IMG/VR virus record: IMGVR_UViG_3300049596_001419
Location: 1 to 42,583 of that record
Source: a virus
Strand: one strand, 5' to 3'
DNA: 42,583 nucleotides
In this document: in pieces, positions 7,948-15,559 of the stretch
Numbering within the stretch: the first letter of the stretch is position 1
Layout of the letters: every line of letters begins with the position of its first letter
The notes under the pieces: generated by a model
What the model saw: only the letters and a program-made list of their open reading frames with translations
What the model was told of the DNA's origin: nothing
Databases searched by the model: none
Position numbers and translations under genes: made by a program

Positions 7948-8415
7948 TTATTCTTGTGGAAATTGTAAATCGTCAACTGGTTGATCTAATGAGAATTCAG
8001 GAGCCTTTGGTTCCATTTGTTTTGAAAAATTAATATCTTCTTCACCATCGATTGGTGCATCATTAGGGGTCTCTTCTGGTGTTCCTCCACTAGGTATCGC
8101 AAGTAGTTGATCTCTATTTGAATCAATAAATTGTTGTAATCCCATACAAACTAATGGATTTACTTGTTGACATCTATCCATTAACTCTTGAACAGTTAAT
8201 GTCATTACATCAGATTGAGGTAATAGGTTTTGATCTTGTGGCTGTTCTTGTTGAGCTTGAACTTGGTCAAAACTTGGAATTTCTTCAATATTTGTTACCA
8301 CATGTACAGGCGCTTCTTGCGCAGGTGGCATTTGAATATCTGGCGCGTGTTGCATTGGAGCAGGTTGTTGAATATCATCCGCTTCATATAATCTTTTAAT
8401 AGAAGTCTTTTGCAT
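7948..8415 (-). CDS. Gln/Pro-rich capsid-signal protein
   Basis: 155 residues from the ATG at 8415. The longer frame to 8487 is rejected because a late-type promoter element lies at 8441-8450, inside that extension. The leader MQKTSIKRLYEADD has L-Y-E before A (E11). Residues about 15-70 are Gln/Pro/Met-rich and disordered. A Cys-containing helix (MDRCQQVNPLVCMGLQQFID, about residues 84-103) is the only folded-looking part. The acidic tail is rich in Pro and Glu. First gene of the 5710-8415 minus-strand run; probable head or core protein. Confidence 0.75.
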   Translation of the reverse strand: MQKTSIKRLYEADDIQQPAPMQHAPDIQMPPAQEAPVHVVTNIEEIPSFDQVQAQQEQPQDQNLLPQSDVMTLTVQELMDRCQQVNPLVCMGLQQFIDSNRDQLLAIPSGGTPEETPNDAPIDGEEDINFSKQMEPKAPEFSLDQPVDDLQFPQE

Positions 8416-8440
8416 CTTTTTAAATTTATTTTTTATAGTA

Positions 8441-8450
8441 TTATTTATCC
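8441..8450 (-). promoter_or_regulatory. T4-late-like promoter element
   Basis: Read on the minus strand this is GGATAAATAA, 25 bases upstream of the ATG at 8415. It is one copy of the element shared by virion-type genes here and supports that start codon. Confidence 0.55.
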
Positions 8451-8485
8451 AGAAACCAAGTATACGTTTTAAGATATAAAGAAAC

Positions 8486-8731
8486 ATGAAAGAAAAAGAT
8501 ATTAATGCTGCCGCTGTTGCTCTTGAAGAAGAGTTAAGAAAATCAATTATTAAAAAATTGGATACAATTAAAGAATCTGTAGTATTGCAAAAAGGTTCAA
8601 ACCAATCTTCATATTATCAAATGTTAATGATGATTGACGATGATCTTGATGATGTGTTACTTAATTGGGAATATGATTCAATCGATCCGTCTCTTTCATT
8701 TAATAGAGAAGATGATGGTGATGATTATTGA
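8486..8731 (+). CDS. Hypothetical small acidic protein
   Basis: 81 residues: an N-terminal amphipathic helix (residues 1-30) followed by an Asp-rich segment (MMIDDDLDDV) and an acidic end (REDDGDDY). Not recognised. It is transcribed divergently from the 7948-8415 gene and is a single-gene plus-strand insertion between two minus-strand virion-type runs. Confidence 0.6.
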   Translation: MKEKDINAAAVALEEELRKSIIKKLDTIKESVVLQKGSNQSSYYQMLMMIDDDLDDVLLNWEYDSIDPSLSFNREDDGDDY

Positions 8732-8750
8732 TTTAGGTCAAAGTGATATA

Positions 8751-9356
8751 TTAGTGAGTACTAATTAATACTCCACCTAATGCAGTTGCATGATTAGTAA
8801 TATGATTTAAATCATCTGGACTTAATTTAGTTTTTCTTTTAGTATAGTCCAATCCTAGTACACCAATAAATTTTTCATCAATTGTTTTTATAGCAAATAA
8901 GTAACCTGCTTTACACCCAGTATCTTCTGCAATGTATTTTAATCCATATGTTGCTATCTCTTCATCAGTAAAATCTGAAATTGCAATTAAATCTTTTTCA
9001 AGTAATCTATTCATTGACTTTGAAAATAAATTAATTGGTATATTTTGGAAATTCGATTGAATTGAAGTAGTGTTTAATGCAACAGTTTCATATATTACAC
9101 TAAATTTAGCAATTGATTTTCCAGTAGGATAAAAGTGTCCGCCGTTATGGAATTGAGTAATCCATACACGATCTGCTTTAAACTCTTCTCTAATCTGGTC
9201 AATTTTTGATGTAACCCTTTCTCCTATTCTAAGAGAATCAGATAACATATCTGGAGCAGCTGCCTTCTTATCTAATTTATTTTTAATAATAATAATTAAA
9301 ATAGGCCCAAGTACTCCTGTAATAAAAGCAATTATAATTGGTATGATTGATTCCAA
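8751..9356 (-). CDS. Membrane-anchored GAF-like domain protein
   Basis: 201 residues. An N-terminal transmembrane helix spans residues 3-25 (IIPIIIAFITGVLGPILIIII), followed by a Lys-rich cytoplasmic-side linker, a short helix and a GAF-like sensor/ligand-binding domain (about residues 55-200). The segment RVWITQFHNGGHF is typical of phage GAF-like proteins, and FIGVLGLDYTKRK matches the late GAF strand-turn. It may sense a small molecule or have lost binding. It lies 17 bases downstream of a late-type virion gene and probably shares its transcript, so it may act late or be part of the particle. Confidence 0.7.
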   Translation of the reverse strand: MESIIPIIIAFITGVLGPILIIIIKNKLDKKAAAPDMLSDSLRIGERVTSKIDQIREEFKADRVWITQFHNGGHFYPTGKSIAKFSVIYETVALNTTSIQSNFQNIPINLFSKSMNRLLEKDLIAISDFTDEEIATYGLKYIAEDTGCKAGYLFAIKTIDEKFIGVLGLDYTKRKTKLSPDDLNHITNHATALGGVLISTH

Positions 9357-9373
9357 AATAGTATTAATTAATT

Positions 9374-10012
9374 TTACATATTACACCCACATGAATACCC
9401 GTATTCATTACTAAGATATTCTTCTCCACATTCTTTACATGTATCTTCCTCTTCGGCATATTTATCACCATTCATATATTCTGAATCTCCGCAAGTATCA
9501 CACTCAACATCTTCATTAATAAATTGAATAAAGCTTTTAACTAGAGTAATACCTTCGTCTACTTTCTTTTTAGGATTTGCTCCAGCTTCAGGATTTCCTT
9601 CCTCACGCTCTTCATCATCTTCCTCTTCATTAGATTCTTCCTCTTCGTCAGACTCTTCATCATCATCTTCAGAACTAGGAGCAGGTAGTGGTTCATCTTC
9701 TTCAGTTGATTCATCTTCTAAATCTTCTTCAGTTGTATCCATTGTAATATTATCAGTTGGTGCTTTCATATCGTCTGAATTATCTGATGAAAATGAAGGA
9801 GCTCCCTCCTCTCCAGGACCAGCCGGTACCATTTCATAGTTTCCAGAGATTGGACGGTTTGGGCTAATTTGCGGTTGGTCATATGTTTCATCATCAAAAC
9901 CTTCTTCAAAATTAGCTGCAGCATTTTTCATATCATCTAAACTAACTGGCTCGTCGCTTCCATTAGAATATTTATCAGAAAATTCCACAAAATTTAAAAC
10001 TCTACCTGGCAT
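9374..10012 (-). CDS. Acidic protein with internal capsid signal and zinc ribbon
   Basis: 212 residues in three parts. Residues 1-90 hold an N-terminal LNFVEFSDKYS leader-like segment and a disordered Pro/Gly region. Residues 91-140 are extremely acidic (mostly Glu/Asp). Residues 157-167 (LVKSFIQFINE) are an internal copy of the capsid-targeting-like motif, and the C-terminal 45 residues carry cysteine pairs C171/C174, C192/C195 and C208/C210, consistent with a zinc ribbon. If the prohead protease cut after E167 it would free the zinc domain. The acidic part may act as scaffold or core. A late-type promoter element lies 18 bases upstream. Confidence 0.75.
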   Translation of the reverse strand: MPGRVLNFVEFSDKYSNGSDEPVSLDDMKNAAANFEEGFDDETYDQPQISPNRPISGNYEMVPAGPGEEGAPSFSSDNSDDMKAPTDNITMDTTEEDLEDESTEEDEPLPAPSSEDDDEESDEEEESNEEEDDEEREEGNPEAGANPKKKVDEGITLVKSFIQFINEDVECDTCGDSEYMNGDKYAEEEDTCKECGEEYLSNEYGYSCGCNM

Positions 10013-10030
10013 TGTGTATAATTATTTTAG

Positions 10031-10040
10031 TTATTTATCT
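10031..10040 (-). promoter_or_regulatory. T4-late-like promoter element
   Basis: AGATAAATAA on the minus strand, 18 bases upstream of the ATG at 10012. Exact copy of the shared element; it would drive the 9374-10012 and 8751-9356 genes. Confidence 0.6.
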
Positions 10041-10089
10041 CAACGAAATAATCGTTTTGAGCAGGTAACATAAAAATAAAAAATTCGAT

Positions 10090-10293
10090 ATGTTAGTAAA
10101 AGATCAATTTAGAAAAAATGGGTTAAGCTTGGCTCCAGGAGGATCAACTTTAACTGCAATTACAAAAGACGGTAGGGAGTTTTCGTATGATAAAATTAAG
10201 AATGTCGATGCATATTGTAGAAAACTTGCATCCGATCTTAATGTTATTGAAATAATGGAAGGTACAACAAGTTTGTGGAAACGTAACAACTAA
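10090..10293 (+). CDS. Hypothetical small protein
   Basis: 67 residues, basic and probably a compact beta/alpha fold (APGGSTLTAITKDGREFSYDKIKN). It resembles small phage proteins of unknown function. First of three plus-strand genes between two minus-strand virion runs; divergent from the 9374-10012 gene. Confidence 0.65.
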   Translation: MLVKDQFRKNGLSLAPGGSTLTAITKDGREFSYDKIKNVDAYCRKLASDLNVIEIMEGTTSLWKRNN

Positions 10294-10304
10294 AAACTAG
10301 AAAT

Positions 10305-10697
10305 ATGACAGCTCAACTCGAAGCATTAGTAGACTCATATTATGAGGATTCTATTGAATTATACGATGGACGATTCTTATGTTTTAAAAGACTATTTGAC
10401 TATCGATGTACTAATCGACATGCAATAGAAGTTTCAATTGAAGATATTGAAAATCAAACTATCACGAGTATCTCTACCTATTTTGATGGCAGATGGGTAT
10501 TTTCAACTCCTCTTCATGAAAGCATGTTTTGGACATATATTAAACCAAATTTTGATAGAGTTAAAGCAATTACTACTCGAATGAAAGAGGCAGGTCAAAG
10601 TAAAGATATGTTTGCATATCGTATACAATTAAATAAAGCAGCACAATCAATAGCAAGTCCAATCTCTAAGTTATTTGAAATTTTTAAAGGAAAATAA
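10305..10697 (+). CDS. Hypothetical protein
   Basis: 130 residues, mixed fold with aromatic strands (TYFDGRWVFSTPLHESMFW). No motif recognised. Lies 11 bases after the preceding small gene and one base before the next, so all three are probably co-transcribed. Confidence 0.65.
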   Translation: MTAQLEALVDSYYEDSIELYDGRFLCFKRLFDYRCTNRHAIEVSIEDIENQTITSISTYFDGRWVFSTPLHESMFWTYIKPNFDRVKAITTRMKEAGQSKDMFAYRIQLNKAAQSIASPISKLFEIFKGK

Positions 10698-10698
10698 T

Positions 10699-10980
10699 AT
10701 GGCAAAATATACATATAATACTGAAGTTTTCGTAGACGTTGAAATTACAGTAGATGAAGTAGTCGAATTTATTGAAGACTATGCAGATCGTAATGATCTT
10801 GAAATGATAAAAACAGCTATTAAAAATGCAGGTTGGAGTTTACCCAATAGTCATACATTTAAAAGCGCAGATGGTACTTATATCAAAGATGAAAAATTAC
10901 AATTATTATCTAAAGCATTTTCAAGATATACACTAGAAGAGCTTGAACAAAGACTTGGAAATAAATTTAATTTAATATAA
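10699..10980 (+). CDS. Hypothetical small protein
   Basis: 93 residues from the ATG at 10699, preceded by an AAAGGA ribosome-binding-like sequence. The alternative start at 10675 overlaps the previous gene. The N-terminal half is beta-rich (YTYNTEVFVDVEITVDEVVE), the rest helical. Not recognised. Ends at a bidirectional terminator. Confidence 0.65.
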   Translation: MAKYTYNTEVFVDVEITVDEVVEFIEDYADRNDLEMIKTAIKNAGWSLPNSHTFKSADGTYIKDEKLQLLSKAFSRYTLEELEQRLGNKFNLI

Positions 10981-11008
10981 AAAAAGCCGAATAATAACTC
11001 GGCTTTTT
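10981..11008. terminator. Bidirectional terminator between convergent genes
   Basis: AAAAAGCCGA (10981-10990) pairs perfectly with TCGGCTTTTT (10999-11008) around an 8-base loop, giving a U-tract in either direction. It separates the plus-strand trio from the minus-strand 11022-12957 operon. Confidence 0.85.
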
Positions 11009-11021
11009 AGTTATTCTAGAT

Positions 11022-11348
11022 TTACTTATTAATAAAACTTTCAAATGTTTTTATAAAACTCTCTTTTTCTTCAAATGGGTCCTTTTGGATATTTGGAGAA
11101 TCTGAAATATTTGTTAAAAAATTATATACTTCTTGGATGTCGTCTGCTGATGATGCAATATGATCAACTGCCCATTCATGACCATTCTTTAAAACTTGAT
11201 CTACTTGAGTATGGTCCATTTCAATAAGTTCATCAATCATTCTTTTTATAGTTTTAAGATTTCCAAAAAACATATAATTTATTTCTGAATTTTTTCTACA
11301 TGAATTAGAGGATCCTCCGCATCCACATGAACATTTATAATCTTCCAT
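11022..11348 (-). CDS. Cys-rich protein with C-terminal capsid-signal-like motif
   Basis: 108 residues. The N-terminus holds a dense cysteine cluster (C6, C8, C10, C17) that may bind zinc or another metal. A helical middle follows, and the last twelve residues, SFIKTFESFINK (97-108), repeat the capsid-targeting-like pattern at the C-terminus instead of the N-terminus, with Lys in place of the cleavage Glu. No family recognised. Last gene of the operon behind the element at 12977. Confidence 0.7.
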   Translation of the reverse strand: MEDYKCSCGCGGSSNSCRKNSEINYMFFGNLKTIKRMIDELIEMDHTQVDQVLKNGHEWAVDHIASSADDIQEVYNFLTNISDSPNIQKDPFEEKESFIKTFESFINK

Positions 11349-11350
11349 AA

Positions 11351-12202
11351 TTATTTTTTCTTTTTTTGAGCATTTAATAAATTAAGAGCTAACGTATTGC
11401 GTTTATGAGTCTTTGCATCCTTAGCATCGAGTTGAAGTCCAGGCTTCTTTTTATCTTTGTCTTTCTTTGTAAGTTCAGCTTCCTTCTTTGCAATTTTAGT
11501 TTTAGTAACTTTTCCACCTAATTCTTTTTTAAGAGCTCCTTTTTTAACATCCTTAAGTACATCAGCAATCCAGTCTCCTTTTTTACCTTCATTTACAAAT
11601 TGATCAAAACTCATAATTTTTTTAGGGGATACTGATTCATTTGGTATAGTATTGATATTTCCACTAACTGCTTCTGGTGTAACTGCTCCCATTTCCACTT
11701 GTTCATCTGATGCTGGTTTAACTACTTGTGAATCCTCAGTTGAAAGTTCGTTTGACTTAATAAAGTTTATAGTAATTCCATTAATAATTTTAGGACTAAT
11801 TGCAGAGAGGCTTTCAGTAACCGTTCCTCCATCTTTAATTCCATCAATTATTCTATTTGCAGTATCAGTATCAATTTTAAAGATAATCGAATCATCTCCT
11901 TGAGAAACTTGGTGATCGCCTACATTAATAATTAGAGATTTAATATCTTTAATATCAGTTTGGTTTTCAGCTTTTTTCCACTTAGCCTCATTTGTTGAAT
12001 ATTCTCCATCATTTATTAAATTATCCATATCAGCTTGAGTTAGCATTATTTCGATTTGATATCCAGCATTTTTAAGTGCCTCAAAATCTTCAAGCTTAGG
12101 CTCAGTTAACTCAGTCGCTGACATTCCCATTTCTTCTGGGTTTAATGGAGCGCCCGTCTGTTCAGCTTCATATATTTTTGAAAAATTATAATATTTATGC
12201 AT
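11351..12202 (-). CDS. Two-part capsid-signal protein with Lys-rich tail
   Basis: 283 residues. N-terminal leader MHKYYNFSKIYEA (I-Y-E before A, E12). A first region, residues about 15-185, is acidic with a beta-rich part. Residues 194-205 (KKIMSFDQFVNE) are a second, internal capsid-targeting-like motif followed by G, an ideal cleavage context. The last 78 residues are very Lys-rich and DNA-binding in character, like T4 internal proteins. The protein looks like a fusion of two packaged proteins. No enzymatic motif is visible. Confidence 0.78.
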   Translation of the reverse strand: MHKYYNFSKIYEAEQTGAPLNPEEMGMSATELTEPKLEDFEALKNAGYQIEIMLTQADMDNLINDGEYSTNEAKWKKAENQTDIKDIKSLIINVGDHQVSQGDDSIIFKIDTDTANRIIDGIKDGGTVTESLSAISPKIINGITINFIKSNELSTEDSQVVKPASDEQVEMGAVTPEAVSGNINTIPNESVSPKKIMSFDQFVNEGKKGDWIADVLKDVKKGALKKELGGKVTKTKIAKKEAELTKKDKDKKKPGLQLDAKDAKTHKRNTLALNLLNAQKKKK

Positions 12203-12216
12203 AGTTCTTTATTTTT

Positions 12217-12957
12217 TTATTCTGAATATATTTTAGAGTATAGATCAGACATTGTTTCAATAATATCCTCAATTGTTCCATCTCTTCTTAGTTCCTTAAA
12301 TACTAGATTTTCAACTGAAAACTCTCCGCCACTAGCTAATCCTTCTTTTCTAGATTGCATGACTTTCTTCTTTAGTCTCTCTAGATAATCATACAGTTGT
12401 TGCGCAGCCATTCCATCAGCAGATCTCATCTTTTTCTTAATTAGTCTAAGTTCTGCTTTAATTACTCTCATCTTTTCATTAATATCCTTTTGATCAATTT
12501 CAGGTTCATTCCATTTAGGAACAATAATCCATTTATTATTAAGGACTGAGAAGAGACCGGAGGCAATATGTTGTTCATCTTTATGTTGTACGTAACACTC
12601 TACATCATGTCCTCTAAGAACAACGTGATGGCGTTGATTCCACATAAAGCGCTGACCGTCTAATGCTTTGCGAACAAGTTCAACATTTGTATCGATTGAT
12701 GCAAAGTCAATAATTATGTGTACATCTAAATCTGAATCTGCATTCCAATTAAAATTAGCCAATGATCCAGTTAATTGAATATCTAAAATAGGTACTTCTA
12801 ATTTTAGAGTATTCCAAAAGTCTTGTGCAATTGCAAGTAACTTTGTTCTAATTTCAGGATCCATTTTACCCTCTTCCCAAAATTTAGAAGAGAGATCTTT
12901 ATGATATTCAACGTCTTCATTAATCCATGAAATAAACGTTTTTGCTCTATTTTTCAA
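12217..12957 (-). CDS. Nucleotidyltransferase with capsid-signal leader
   Basis: 246 residues of the polymerase-beta/minimal nucleotidyltransferase superfamily, which transfers a nucleoside monophosphate to a protein, RNA or small molecule. The signature GSLANFNW...DSDLDVHIII gives G64-S65 and metal-binding D76/D78; E120 in GHDVECYVQ is a plausible third acidic residue. The C-terminal half is helical and basic. The start is TTG at 12957, giving KTFISWINED with I-N-E (E14), a capsid-targeting-like leader. An active enzyme carried in the head and injected is an attractive inference. A late-type element lies 19 bases upstream. Confidence 0.82.
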   Translation of the reverse strand: MKNRAKTFISWINEDVEYHKDLSSKFWEEGKMDPEIRTKLLAIAQDFWNTLKLEVPILDIQLTGSLANFNWNADSDLDVHIIIDFASIDTNVELVRKALDGQRFMWNQRHHVVLRGHDVECYVQHKDEQHIASGLFSVLNNKWIIVPKWNEPEIDQKDINEKMRVIKAELRLIKKKMRSADGMAAQQLYDYLERLKKKVMQSRKEGLASGGEFSVENLVFKELRRDGTIEDIIETMSDLYSKIYSE

Positions 12958-12976
12958 AGGTTGATAGTAATTTATG

Positions 12977-12986
12977 TTATTTATCT
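12977..12986 (-). promoter_or_regulatory. T4-late-like promoter element
   Basis: AGATAAATAA on the minus strand, 19 bases upstream of the TTG start at 12957. It would drive the nucleotidyltransferase and the two capsid-signal genes after it. Confidence 0.6.
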
Positions 12987-12997
12987 TATCAATATTC

Positions 12998-13007
12998 AGA
13001 TAAATAT
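12998..13007 (+). promoter_or_regulatory. Possible divergent late-type element
   Basis: AGATAAATAT on the plus strand, only 4 bases before the ATG at 13012. Together with 12977-12986 it makes a divergent pair. The closeness to the start would make the transcript nearly leaderless, so it may not be functional in this position. Confidence 0.35.
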
Positions 13008-13011
13008 TATT

Positions 13012-13914
13012 ATGAACAAGTATATTAAATCATACATTCCAATTAATGAATCAGTCCAACAACATGGAATAATCTTAATTAAAGGAAAACCAAAAGGAAA
13101 ATCTGGAGATCAAATGCTCTATGCAACTCATGTTAATTCATCAGTCGAGATTAGACCAGGTGCAACCATGTTACTTTTATCTGATACTTTTTATCGAATA
13201 ATTAAGGGTGATTCTGGGAAGTTAAAAGGGGTTAAAATAAATTGGCGAGATGAAGACTCTTTAAAGTCTGTACTTAATTTTAAATCTCCAGGTAAATTAA
13301 GCGTTGTTAGAAATAATAATAAGACTCCATATCATTGGAAGACCTTAAAGCATACTAATTTGACGGCTGCTCTATCTGCAGTTGATGGAGATATTAATAC
13401 TTCATCGTATATTTTTGAATCAGTTGAACAGATTAGTCCTAAATTAACTACTCAACTTCTTTCAGATACACTCAATTCAATTTTTTTAGGAACAGATAAC
13501 TCAGTTATTCTACTTGATTGTCACGTACCTACTAGTGCATTAGAAGATTCTCTTTCAGGAGATGATGATCGAGGCCATCATGAAACAGAGTGGGAATTTT
13601 CACTAGATTGTTTATATATCGGTCGACCTGAACTAGACCAAGAATTAAAATCGACAGGTATGCGGCGATTTACCGTAGAATTTCAACTAACTACTGAATT
13701 TAATTATAATTCATGGTATGATCCAGGAGACAGAGATACTCCTGGAGATGGTGGGACTGACCTTGAGGATTTCCGTACATCAATTAATATGATATATTTA
13801 GATGGCGAAGAAACAAATTTTGAACCGTCTGAAAAGTTTATTACTACTATCTCTGAATATTCTGATGGTGATGTTGATTCATGGATAAAAAAGAATAATG
13901 TAACATTTATTTAA
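13012..13914 (+). CDS. Capsid-signal protein of unknown function
   Basis: 300 residues from the ATG at 13012; an upstream in-frame TTG at 12961 would add 17 hydrophobic residues and run through the promoter elements. Leader MNKYIKSYIPINES (I-N-E, then S; E13). The body is beta-rich with an internal segment giving strands around VILLDCHVP and WEFSLDCLYIGRP, and a Gly/Asp-rich loop (DPGDRDTPGDGGTDLED, about residues 244-260). No family recognised. Its opposite orientation to the nucleotidyltransferase, yet shared leader, indicates the same packaging class. Confidence 0.75.
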   Translation: MNKYIKSYIPINESVQQHGIILIKGKPKGKSGDQMLYATHVNSSVEIRPGATMLLLSDTFYRIIKGDSGKLKGVKINWRDEDSLKSVLNFKSPGKLSVVRNNNKTPYHWKTLKHTNLTAALSAVDGDINTSSYIFESVEQISPKLTTQLLSDTLNSIFLGTDNSVILLDCHVPTSALEDSLSGDDDRGHHETEWEFSLDCLYIGRPELDQELKSTGMRRFTVEFQLTTEFNYNSWYDPGDRDTPGDGGTDLEDFRTSINMIYLDGEETNFEPSEKFITTISEYSDGDVDSWIKKNNVTFI

Positions 13915-13968
13915 TCTAAAATTTTTAATTAATCCAAATAATTGTGTATTTTAATAAAAAATATAATT

Positions 13969-14346
13969 ATGGATTCTTCTTTAGCTAGTTCCGATTTTAA
14001 TAAATTTTTAAAATCAATCAGTGGTCTAGAAAACGGATTTTTTTCTGGGCGCGCGCCTATTATGGATCGTGGATTTTTTCAAGTTAGTGATGGGTGGTTA
14101 CCTCTTATCCAATTACTAATTGAAGATCTAATAAAATTAGGTTGGGATAAACAATTATGCGACTCCAAAGAAAAATTCGGCGGTCTGCGATTTTATATTA
14201 ATTCAGGAAGTGATGAAATTCACCAGCGAATAAGTCAAGCTGAACGTGAAAGTTATCTGATTTGTGAAAAATGTGGTAAACCTGGAGAATTACGAAAGGA
14301 TTCTGGCTGGTGGACTACTCTATGCGATACTCACCATAAACATTAA
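13969..14346 (+). CDS. Conserved phage protein with C-terminal zinc finger
   Basis: 125 residues from the ATG at 13969; a longer frame to 13942 has no support. Matches a common phage family whose core KEKFGGLRFYI is followed by a helix and a treble-clef-like CEKCGKPG...LCDTHH zinc finger at the C-terminus. The function is unknown. First gene of the plus-strand accessory run; an AT-rich ATTGTGTATTTTAAT stretch upstream may hold its promoter. Confidence 0.75.
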   Translation: MDSSLASSDFNKFLKSISGLENGFFSGRAPIMDRGFFQVSDGWLPLIQLLIEDLIKLGWDKQLCDSKEKFGGLRFYINSGSDEIHQRISQAERESYLICEKCGKPGELRKDSGWWTTLCDTHHKH

Positions 14347-14354
14347 TACAAACA

Positions 14355-14750
14355 ATGAAAAATTTATTTTTAGATGATTTTCGACAACCTCGGGATGCAT
14401 GTTATATTGTTAGCAATCCTAAGATTTATTGGGATGGAGAATGGGAAATAGTAAAAAACTATTTAGAATTTTGTGGATGGATAAAGAGACATGGCTTACC
14501 TAAAATAGTAAGCTTTGACCATGATCTCGCTGATATACATTATGAAATTGACTTTAACGATTGGAATGATGCGACTGCTGACCAACTTGGAGTTGAAGAA
14601 ACTGGTTTAGATTGTGCAAAATGGCTAGTCAATTACTGCATGGACAATGGTTTTAAATTACCTGAGTATTATGTACACTCAGCAAACCCAGTTGGAAGAA
14701 AGAATATTCAACTATATTTAGATAATTCAAAACAACACTTAGATTTATGA
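14355..14750 (+). CDS. Receiver-like (cyclic-phage receiver type) protein
   Basis: 131 residues. The pattern LFLDDFRQP near the N-terminus, IVSFDHDLAD in the middle, TGLDCAKWLV and the C-terminal YYVHSANPVGRKN matches the phage receiver-like family with DDxR, DHDL and HSANP blocks. These resemble response-regulator receiver folds but are not known to be phosphorylated. Role unknown. It overlaps the next gene's start by 4 bases, so it is in the same operon. Confidence 0.75.
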   Translation: MKNLFLDDFRQPRDACYIVSNPKIYWDGEWEIVKNYLEFCGWIKRHGLPKIVSFDHDLADIHYEIDFNDWNDATADQLGVEETGLDCAKWLVNYCMDNGFKLPEYYVHSANPVGRKNIQLYLDNSKQHLDL

Positions 14751-15157
14751 TAGAGGTAAATAAAAAACTAGAGAAATTAAAAGCTTTCCTAGCTTCAGAA
14801 GAAGGACAAAAAAAATTAGAAGAGCTTGCCATTACGATGGACCTTGATAATAAACATAGACTTCGTTGGGTTGAACGCTTTAAAAAATATTCAGAAGGAA
14901 GATTAGATGAAGTACTTGAAAAAATAATTAACAAGTATGGCTCAGACGAGTATGTTAGATCGGAATACAGTAGAGGATATCAACCGCGTGAAGAACTTTT
15001 ATGGGTGGCTTATGAATTTGCAACACATTATTGTCTTCCATGCGAAGATGAAAAATACTTAAATTCATTTACCGCAGACGCATATTATATTGGATCGTAT
15101 GTAATTCAATTAATGAATGGCCAGGGATCAGTAATTAAAATACAAAATATATGTTAA
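14747..15157 (+). CDS. Hypothetical helical protein
   Basis: 136 residues, highly helical and charged (residues 5-65), then an aromatic-rich C-terminal half (ELLWVAYEFATHYCLPC). Not recognised. Overlaps both neighbours by 4-7 bases, so it is translationally coupled to the receiver-like gene and the YqeY-like gene. Confidence 0.7.
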   Translation: MIEVNKKLEKLKAFLASEEGQKKLEELAITMDLDNKHRLRWVERFKKYSEGRLDEVLEKIINKYGSDEYVRSEYSRGYQPREELLWVAYEFATHYCLPCEDEKYLNSFTADAYYIGSYVIQLMNGQGSVIKIQNIC

Positions 15158-15558
15158 GAGAACAAATTTATGCAGATTATATGACATCCTTTAAAGAGAG
15201 AGATACTGTCAAGAAAAATCTATTATCCGTAGTTAAAGGAGAGATCCAAACACTCGAGAAAAATTTAGGAGTTGACTCGCTAGATGATAATGAAGTAACT
15301 AAGATTTTAAATAAAGTTGCAAAATCATTACGTGAAGTTTTAATAACTGATAGTGCAACCGTTATTTCAGATGTTAGAGTTGAATTAGATATTATCGAAG
15401 CTTATTTACCAAAGCAAATGACTGAAGAAGAAATCAAATCTAAGATCAATGAATTAATTAATAATGGTGCTGGAAATGTTGCAGAAATTATGAGAGCTTT
15501 TGCTACTCTTCCAGCTGACCGAAAACAAGTTTCACAAATTTATCAAACTTTAAAATAA
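15151..15558 (+). CDS. YqeY-like (GatB/YqeY domain) protein
   Basis: 135 residues with the YqeY pattern: LREQIYADYM...KERDTVKKNLLSVVKGEI, then DDNEVTKILNKVAKSLRE and the diagnostic AYLPKQMTEEEIKSKI. Cellular YqeY proteins resemble the tail domain of the GatB amidotransferase subunit and may act in tRNA-linked or other regulation. The full length of the family is present. Why a phage carries it is unknown; it precedes the PRPP synthetase-like gene by one base. Confidence 0.82.
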   Translation: MLREQIYADYMTSFKERDTVKKNLLSVVKGEIQTLEKNLGVDSLDDNEVTKILNKVAKSLREVLITDSATVISDVRVELDIIEAYLPKQMTEEEIKSKINELINNGAGNVAEIMRAFATLPADRKQVSQIYQTLK

Positions 15559-15559
15559 T

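Noticed and set aside
8416-8487. N-terminal extension of the 7948 gene to 8487
   Set aside because: It covers a late-type promoter element and loses the capsid-signal leader that appears at the 8415 start.
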